The position numbers were made by a program, and so were the translations under genes. From Trichoplax adhaerens (lineage: Eukaryota; Placozoa; Uniplacotomia; Trichoplacea; Trichoplacidae): a DNA stretch of 64,000 nt. Under the pieces are notes generated by a model that worked only from the letters and a program-made list of their open reading frames with translations, made no database searches and was not told the origin of the DNA. The stretch is from positions 3,805,172 to 3,869,171 of the forward strand of contig NW_002060945.1 in the NCBI RefSeq assembly GCF_000150275.1, in the 5' to 3' direction. Shown piece after piece: positions 57,101 to 64,000 of the stretch (position 1 is its first letter; each line of letters opens with the position of its first letter).

Positions 57101-58306
57101 TAGAACAGTATGAATATGCGAGTACAGTACTTTGGCACGTAATTGATTACCGATATAAAAGAATTTTAGTATCGTATTATAGATCTGAATTGGACACGAA
57201 TTAAACAGTTAAACATTTAAAAATTAATTTAAATTATTCTTATCTCCAAGTTTGGTGTTACTGATGGCAGTGGAACCCTGAGTCTTTGGCAACTTACAGG
57301 CAATTCGTCGAATTCGAAGCCATATATGGTACGTACTTAGGGCACATTCTTGTTATTATATGCATATTAATTAAATTGCCTTTCTTGGAATCGACCAAGA
57401 TAATTAATGTAGAATTTTTGGGTAGATGTTACGATGCCATAAAGCGGCAAATGATTTCGCTTTCGTTGGATCATCCAGCTTCATTGCTACAGTTGGTCAG
57501 TCACTGGATGGAAGGTATGGGATTAATCAATTATCTTAATAGTACAATACGATTGACTTCTGGAACTATACCTTTACAGAAATCTGTGTTTGTGGGATAC
57601 ACTTGTTCCTGTTAGAAGCGCACTAGTTAAAGGTATGGCTTCAAGTTTTTCGCTAACGAAGTGATTGGCAAAGACGTTAATTCTATGCACTGTTCCTGTT
57701 TTTTATATCGTTAATTTATAGGCTTCAATTGTCATGAAAATGGTGCTGGTGTTGTAGCTTATGCTCCGATGCGGCAAGTTATTATCACCGGCGGCAAAAG
57801 GGGACATATATGTATCCTAATTACAAGTTATATTTTACATACTAATTCGATTAAGCCAAATTTTAAGCTATATTATATTCCTTGACGACTTGTTCTTAGC
57901 TGTTTATGATGTGCGTCAGCGTCAGCTTCGATATTCATTCCTTGCGCATGATGCTACAATAAATTGTTTGACAATTGATGAAACTGAAGAATTTTTCATC
58001 ACTGGTTCCTCGGATGGTGATATTAAGGTATACTAGATGTCCAGTTATATAAATTTAAAGTTTTCTATGATATAAGAAAGAGTGAGTAACATTCTTAAAA
58101 ATGAATAGGTTTGGAATATGTCCTCACATGATGAACTTGGTAAATTTAACGGGATACACACAAGAAGCGGGATTTTCAAGACTGCAGGTATTGGCGTTAC
58201 AAAGCTGGTTCTCCTGCCTCATGGACAATTATTTTCATCAGGAGGAGATGGAACGATTAAATTTCGAACGTTACCTGAGACAATAGTGCCACGTTATGAT
58301 CGGTAA
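45110..58306 (+). CDS. DMXL: DmX-like protein (rabconnectin-3 alpha; DMXL1/2), V-ATPase assembly WD40 protein
   Basis: Metazoan Rav1/rabconnectin-3 alpha; with WDR7 and ROGDI it promotes V1-V0 assembly of the proton pump on endomembranes (family knowledge). Exons: 45110-45196, 45831-45956, 46370-46441, 46866-46947, 47025-47145, 47294-47360, 47529-47589, 47707-47809, 47917-51505, 51609-52334, 52413-52510, 52597-55216, 55352-55589, 55673-55880, 55952-56063, 56235-56482, 56578-56740, 56808-56868, 56966-57099, 57251-57328, 57426-57514, 57580-57632, 57722-57811, 57900-58027, 58109-58306; 3183 aa (human about 3030). N-terminus MREHQVLTGTANLGD matches human; N-terminal WD40s (HPRAVTGFSW, VANVLLTCCMDDICRIW), Rav1 C-type core (FAWAFHS, TQFFAHNF, RWRKAALKNAY), and a C-terminal WD40 propeller (SGSQDGSVRLWEYG, FGVTDGSGTLSLWQ, YDVRQRQLRYSF). 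Oddities: one GC-AG intron, one U12-like intron, a 3.6-kb exon and FDWSQP repeats. Confidence 0.97.
47146..47293 (+). other. GC-AG intron in DMXL
   Basis: The upstream exon ends TAC AG and the downstream exon begins G ACT ATT. Phase and homology (KCIWHYR|TIAPIRLVEFSPDDE) demand a junction at CAG|GCATGT. No GT donor nearby restores the frame. Confidence 0.75.
53467..53823 (+). repeat. FDWSQP tandem repeats in DMXL
   Basis: In-frame array within the 52597-55216 exon. The motif (F/L)DWSQP(V/A)S recurs five times at 16-20 residue spacing, plus degenerate copies FDFNDGSQ and FDYNQTTS at the start. The last three units (about 53690-53823) share nearly identical SNKINDT spacers, suggesting recent expansion. 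Confidence 0.9.
57812..57899 (+). other. Probable U12-type (minor-class) intron in DMXL
   Basis: 88-bp intron with 5' splice site GTATCCTAA (minor-class consensus RTATCCTT). A branch-site-like TTCCTTGAC lies with its adenosine about 14 bases before the terminal AG (minor-class consensus TTCCTTRAC). It lacks a polypyrimidine tract. It interrupts the C-terminal WD40 propeller in phase 1. Confidence 0.8.
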
Positions 58307-60255
58307 AGGAGAGTGTAATAGCCATGGAGGCACTTATTTAATCCGATAGTGTTAAGATACATGTATGTATGGTACTGTATAAATTTGTCCGAACTATCTT
58401 TCAAGAACATCATATTTATAATTTATGAGACGGAACTATTATTTCATGAACACTTTCCTATATACAGTAGTATCATTTCCATAAGATTAGCAGAGCCTTC
58501 TTTAAACACTACTAGATTAAATTGATATAAGTGATACTTTCATGCTTAACTGCTTTACACAATATATATTATATTTGTATGTACAGTATAATAGCACCCT
58601 AAATTATTTTACGTAAAAAATTTTTACACTACTTATGATTAATAAAGAACTGTCTCAGTCAGAGTTTCTGTACGTTTTTAATAGTTTTGTACTTTAGCTT
58701 GCATTGCACAAAGATGACAACTACCTCAAATACGGTATTACAATATCGGAGGATTTATTACAAGTACAGTATTTAATATTCAACTGGATATCGTGGTCAT
58801 TAATTTACTACACTTTAACGAAAGAATAAAATTTATTTAACGCCTGAATTAATCGATTTTTGCTTTGATGTACAGTACAGTCATACAGTTATGCTAAATC
58901 TTACGTTAATTCGAGTGGATTAATGCAGAGTTATTTATGTGTATTTGCTATATTGATAAGAACTAACATTTAATCGGTCATTAGCTTAATGGTGCTATTG
59001 CTATTTAATTTAATCTATATAGTACAATACTAAGCTTACACGATTACAACATAAAGGCTCATTATAAATAAGTTAAACTTTAATCATCAAGAAAAATGAT
59101 ATCGTTAATAAACTTCTGTGTGTGACGTGCGCGTTTAAAGTCTAATATTGGTAACCTGATTCTGTAAAAAAGAAGATAGATGATTCCGTAAACGTGATCA
59201 TTTTAAGTATGACACAGATATTGACGATATCTTGTAGTCATGCAGCATATTGTTGTATATATTGGACACATTTCAAATCATCATCTAATCTAATCTACGT
59301 GATGCATAAATACTTGTATAAAACAGATCTTGGCCATATGAATAGCAGAGAAATTTTGATTGCACGTCTAGTAGCAAAACAGAGCTTTATTTCGAGTTTC
59401 TCTATATTAATAGCGACCCTAAAGTAACGTTCATACATTTTCAGCAAAAGGCTACATTAATCTAGCAGGCATAAGTAACTACTAGTGATAGTTATTATGC
59501 ATATGCTCTGTAGATTTAATACTATGTTGTCCTTCTAATATATAATAAGTGTATACTTGATACATAACTTAAACCAATATTCTTGTTTGATAGAATGGCT
59601 CAGAAACACATTCAGTAAAATATGATGATTTAAAAGTGTTGTCATCTTTAAATCACTACCATAGTTAAGGTATAGCACTTTCTAACGTTATTCATTCCAA
59701 GTATACAATGTAATAAGTACCAGCGGCTAGATAACCAAAGTATTAACAGATTACAAATAGATCTCAGTTTATTTCAAAACTAATCACTTTTAAACGTCCA
59801 TACTAAAAAGCTACGGCGGGATTAATGATCCCAAAGGGTTATACGAATACTTTGGTATTTCATGGCAAGTACACTTATAGCATCAACCAAATTAAACAGT
59901 TAACTAAGCAATAATAATCTATATAAGAATATTCGAAATCGCTAGAGCTAAGATCTATCATAAGTTAAATGTCTTCATTTTAAGTTGTAGTATTTTAATA
60001 GCATTATGGATTCATATATATGTATGGTGAATTATTAAAATTCACATTCCGAGCTGTTACTGTGACAATTTGTAATCTTTCTCCTTTGGAAATGCAACCA
60101 AGCCACGTAGAATGCAAGAAAATGAGCAGCCTTTAAAAAGTGCTTTACAAAACGTTGAAATAATTACTAAGCAAACTGGCTAGGTAACTAGTCAAATCTA
60201 TCAGGGTGATGCTAATGAAGTACGTATAATATGATTTATGCAATAGGCGCCTACT
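58307..60255. other. Convergent intergenic gap DMXL / PEX11
   Basis: AT-rich region between two gene 3' ends. It shows only a short acagtacagt element near 58870 and no dense GTAC array. The 77-codon frame at 59194-59427 is not recognisable. No RNA gene was identified. Confidence 0.5.
58641..58646 (+). terminator. Candidate polyadenylation signal for DMXL
   Basis: AATAAA 335 bases downstream of the DMXL stop, followed by a T-rich stretch (tttctgtacgttttt). Supported by motif and position only. Confidence 0.4.
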
Positions 60256-63056
60256 TTAGGAAGGGCTCAATTTAATGTCCTTATTTATCTGTACGAGTAT
60301 TCCGATTAAGGAAGATATGACTCCAAAGACACCAATCATACCGGAAGAAAAATTGGAATAACCTAAACGAGTCATAGGAATCCAAAGATCACATTCATTC
60401 TTGATAAAATCGAGCAATAAATCTTTTCGACGGCCAAACAAAGTAGGTATAAAACCAATAGTTTTAACAGTATCACCACTCGTATTGCGTGATTTTATAG
60501 GGTTGAAGAATAACGTTATCATTTCGTAGATATCCCGCAATAAAGCTGTAATCAACGCAGCCAGCCAAAAACGAGATGCCAGCAGTGTAATTTTTTTCTT
60601 ATCTAAAGATCCTACACCAACATGAGCCAGCCAGACCAGGTGATCATGGAAGAGATATAGGGCCCGGCAGACATGAGAGACGGTTAGGGTCAGCTTGTAT
60701 AGAAGATCGCCTAAACCTGAACATTTCCAGGCATTCAGGACCTCATCGATGGGTTTACCAATGCGAAAAACTTTTGTATTAAAACGTAAACAAACTTGTT
60801 AATATAGGACAAGTTGAAGTAACACAATACAAATAGTCCTACAGTATTGATACTGGATCTATTGATGTAGTAAAACTACTAGCTGAAATGGCATAACTAA
60901 GTTTGCAAATGGAAATAATGACTGTGGAGAGGAAAAGGCATTTCGCTGTTAGGTCCAATTCATTTAATTTAATTTAATGAAACTTTCTTTATTACACTAC
61001 TGTACACGTGCCTATTATGCCAGCATATATTATGCATCACAGTACTACATACCTTTCCTTGCCATAGCTAAACTTGTAGATAATGTATTGATGACTTCAA
61101 TCATCTTGGCGTTATTAGGATTTCCTTCCAATAGCCAAGCGGCTATTTTAGAGCCATATTGGACGACTCTATAAAGTCAACAGGAAGAACGTAGTCGATC
61201 AGTTCAGCGTGCCCGTACGGACAAATGTTATTATTTATTTTTATTATAAACTTGCAATTGCTGCAATGGAGGTGAGAGGTTCCCCAACTACCGGAGTACT
61301 GTTTGGTTCTACAACTACCGAAGTACTATAATTTGTTGATCTTATTCGTCATTCTATGCTAAAACTGCTACGATCAAATAGCAGCATTTCATAGGGAAAG
61401 ATGACAAAAAAAAAGTGGACGAGGTAGTCGTTTCGCTTGCCTGTTGTAGCAAAATCGGCTAGAAAGATATTTTTCTCGTAAGATTTTAAACTAGAAGTAC
61501 AATAGGATAAATACTACTGTACACATACTTCATATTTATTCCATCAGCTGGCTATTACTGTCTTGTCTCGATCATTATACATGTTTATAACAGTAAAACA
61601 AAATACCGCACTGGGTGTTGGACGTATCTCTATTATAAGAGTGTCGAGTGTATCTTGCTGTCGTATACTACGGACTTGTACGGTAATAATCTCCAATTGT
61701 AAAAACTGATTCTTGTAGCTGACATCGAATCTCGTAGCAGATCTGTGTTGCGAATATAAAGCAGTCATATCGTAGCTTCACAGTGGATTCTCAATTTTTA
61801 GGATTGAAGGGGAGGAGAAAAGGAACAGTAATGAAAACAAAACAAATCAATAAAGAAGCTGCTACCGTATTGGTGATTTTAATAATAATGTCAAGTTGAG
61901 ATAGAATACACTTACAGTGGTGAAACTATTTCAATTCGACCCGTGAGTTTATGGATAACTTTCGACATGTACAATAAAGTGAATATGCCGTTATACTGGA
62001 TCATTAAATGGTATACTGGAAGTATTAGTATATCTATATTACTTACAGTACTATCAAGATGGTGAAATTCATCGCAGCGTTTGCGTTGCAGAAATGGAAT
62101 AGGAATAGTGTCTAATATCGATGATGGTAGCATCCATTTTGAAAGCAAACTTAACGATGCTCCATCAGTAGGTTGTTTACAGTTTACTGGAGATGTAAAA
62201 GAGAACTTTGTCGTACAGTATTTTTGCTTTCGACATGTAAAAACAAGCGCGTTCATATCGATTGCATCTACTCGTCAATGTATTCTACAGTGCAGTTAAT
62301 TGAACGTGCTTGTTAAGTCATTTGGTAATACAGTCATTATCCTCAACTATTAGGGCATCACACAATGCAGTATCCATTCTAAAGCATGCTTGCAATATCA
62401 GAACTAGCCTCTCATGCATTTTTTCCTCTGATTTTACATTAATTAGACATCTGATCATTTGAAATTTAAGACGATAAAATGATGCGTTGGTGATAGCGAA
62501 TCCTATCGTAAAGCATACAAAGGGTTAAAGCACTTTATCGTTGAGCTATATCTACTATAACTGTCTTGCTTGAAAGTTAACATGTCAAGACAAGCTGACA
62601 TTATACTGGCAAGACGCCAAAAGGACATCGATAAACTTGTCCAAGGGTAGAAAAATGAAAGCATTCCATAACTGCGTATTGCTTTTTACAGAGCAATGTA
62701 GAGTACACTTGATGTTACTGTACAATTCAGTTTGAAAGAAGAAGAAAGCAATCCATGTCTTGATTGATTGATACAATAACCTAGTTTCACTCTCTGGTGA
62801 ACTAGAAATGGAACATTTGTAGGCAAAAAGAGGAAAAAAAATAAAAAACTGCTGGACCTTCTGTGTTGCACGCAAACGAATGTCCACAAGCTGATGCCCA
62901 AAATGCCTGGCTAGTCGATGCATCACAACACAAACCCTTCAATATGGATAAGTATTTATTCTCCCATCTATACTAATCTACAATCATTTACCTGCAAAGT
63001 TTATCTCTTCCGGCTGTTTGAGCTGCATATTTGACGTAGAATTCTGCATAAGACAT
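60256..63056 (-). CDS. PEX11: Peroxisomal membrane protein PEX11 (PEX11A/B type)
   Basis: Peroxisomal membrane elongation and fission factor (family knowledge). Exons, minus strand: 63056-62992, 61168-61053, 60794-60256; 239 aa (human PEX11A 247, PEX11B 259), in phase. N-terminal MSYAEFYVKYAAQTAGRDKLCR is the amphipathic PEX11 helix with the family's GRDK signature. Next come VVQYGSKIAAWLL and SLAMARKVCLRFNTK. TVSHVCRALYLFHDHLVWLAH, a central hydrophobic stretch, and the C-terminal block NECDLWIPMTRLG with GMIGVFGVISSLIGIL follow human PEX11B closely. The first intron is 1.82 kb. Neighbourhood supports the A/B type: in human PEX11A sits beside WDR93, which is also in this window. Confidence 0.93.
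61169..62991 (-). other. PEX11 intron 1 (1.82 kb), with unexplained open frames
   Basis: Contains frames on both strands: minus 61544-61768, minus 61912-62256, plus 62081-62299, minus 62585-62926. None is recognised. The plus-strand frame at 62081 has the more protein-like composition and a possible acceptor (gcgttgcag) just before it. No full gene model could be made. Confidence 0.4.
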
Positions 63057-64000
63057 GATGGATTACAATCTGCTGCTACGAGGAGTGTGGCGGAGATGGG
63101 AAAAAGGTCAAGCGAGAGCAATTTGCATTTGCTTACGGAGGTTGATCCAGGTCGACCGTCGACTACGTCCAGCATATCGACTGGAGCCTGACTTGATACG
63201 TTCCAGTAGCACGCCAATATTGATACAGAGGTCAAGCTGATGGTATTACTCTACCGTATCGTATTCATCGTCGTACATTCGACTCTACCCTCAGCTCGAC
63301 ACTAACTGCCCCGTTGCTTACCAAGCGCCATACTGCCACACTATCAAGCGCAACGAGTCTATGAAAGCGATCTTCATCCACTTGCATCATCGGGCCCATT
63401 GCATCTATCCCATCCGTCCGTACTCGTATCATTGTAGCAGAAAAGCCCCTACAGTACTGTACTGTACAGTACAGTACAGTACAGTAAGCGTGAACAGGTA
63501 GAGGTACAGTACTTTGTACTGTACTGTTGTTGTGGGTAGGTGTGGCATAGGCGTGGCTGGTAGTCGATGTCCAAGTCCGAGCGTCCGTATACGGAGCGGT
63601 CTCATTCTGTACAGTACAGTGTACGCACGGTAGATACAATGCTAGCTAGATACTGTACACTGAACAATAGAGCGAATAATAGTACAAGTTTAAGACAAAA
63701 ACCCCCTACAAGTGCACATTCGCCATGAACATTCAAAATAGGTATACAGTACACTGTACTGTATGCTGTAATACTGTAGAACTACGTACTGTACATGTAC
63801 ACTGTAATACTGTACTGTACAACTGTACAGTAGGCCCAGCCATAATAACCCCGATTACTCAGATACTCAGCGTAAATAGCTTAAACGATGATACATTATT
63901 TGTACAGTACTGCATATTGAACATTCTATCTAAAAGCTAATGAAACAGCGAGCGTAATTAATATCCAACACTATCTGCAACAATAAGGTGGCCTGACTGT
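63057..64000. promoter_or_regulatory. PEX11 5' flank with GC-richer stretch and GTAC arrays
   Basis: Upstream of the PEX11 start the sequence becomes GC-richer (about 63060-63440). It then carries GTAC arrays at 63451-63486, 63504-63530, 63608-63624 and 63743-63832. Open frames here (63055-63240 plus, 62984-63235 minus, 63265-63639 minus) are not recognised as proteins. A further gene may begin beyond the window edge. The promoter role is inferred. Confidence 0.45.
63451..63486. repeat. GTAC-pentamer inverted array upstream of PEX11
   Basis: acagtactgtactgtacag followed by tandem tacagtacagtacagta: a (TGTAC)n run meeting a (GTACA)n run. More units lie at 63743-63832 (gtatacagtacactgtactg ... 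tgtactgtacaactgtacag). Confidence 0.9.

Noticed and set aside
62585..62926. 113-codon minus-strand frame in PEX11 intron 1
   Set aside because: Phe/Leu/Cys-rich composition typical of antisense of A-rich DNA; no recognisable domain.

Overview
This window is nuclear DNA from an animal. Ten protein-coding genes can be assembled exon by exon. All have many short introns with GT...AG ends (one GC-AG and one U12-like exception), and their proteins resemble human proteins closely and over nearly full length. The DNA is AT-rich, intergenic gaps are about 1-2.3 kb, and introns are mostly 40-500 bp. No bacterial operons, ribosome-binding sites, CRISPR arrays or tRNA genes were recognised. Compactness, high AT and human-like gene order point to an early-branching animal, most likely a placozoan of the Trichoplax/Hoilungia type. 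This is an inference; no database search was possible.

Layout: RAP1GDS1 (-, 22-3880); LARP7 (+, 5299-9534); GMPPA (-, 10590-15167); POLK (+, 16683-19713); DTWD2 (-, 21097-23195); CWC22 (-, 24843-29525); WDR93/CFAP297-like (+, 30799-34547); HMGCR (+, 36523-42806); DMXL/rabconnectin-3 alpha (+, 45110-58306); PEX11 (-, 60256-63056). Exon models were built by hand from splice sites, reading phase and recalled family sequences. In every case the summed coding length is a multiple of three: 593, 467, 417, 734, 253, 736, 734, 872, 3183 and 239 aa. Exon boundaries should be good to a few bases, apart from the ends flagged in the entries.

The genes do unrelated housekeeping jobs: small-GTPase chaperoning, 7SK/U6 RNA binding, GDP-mannose control, translesion synthesis, tRNA acp3U modification, splicing, ciliary central apparatus, sterol synthesis, V-ATPase assembly and peroxisome division. 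They do not form a pathway. What links them is chromosomal history: three sets (POLK+HMGCR, DMXL+DTWD2, WDR93+PEX11) are also close neighbours in the human genome.

The most striking unexplained signal is a family of GTAC-rich pentamer arrays, (GTACA)n and its reverse complement meeting in palindromes. The arrays are confined to non-coding DNA and concentrate a few hundred bases upstream of start codons. Nearly every gene in the window has one in its 5' flank, whereas the gaps between gene 3' ends hold almost none. A 41-bp near-perfect palindrome lies in one of these arrays, between the divergent genes CWC22 and WDR93.
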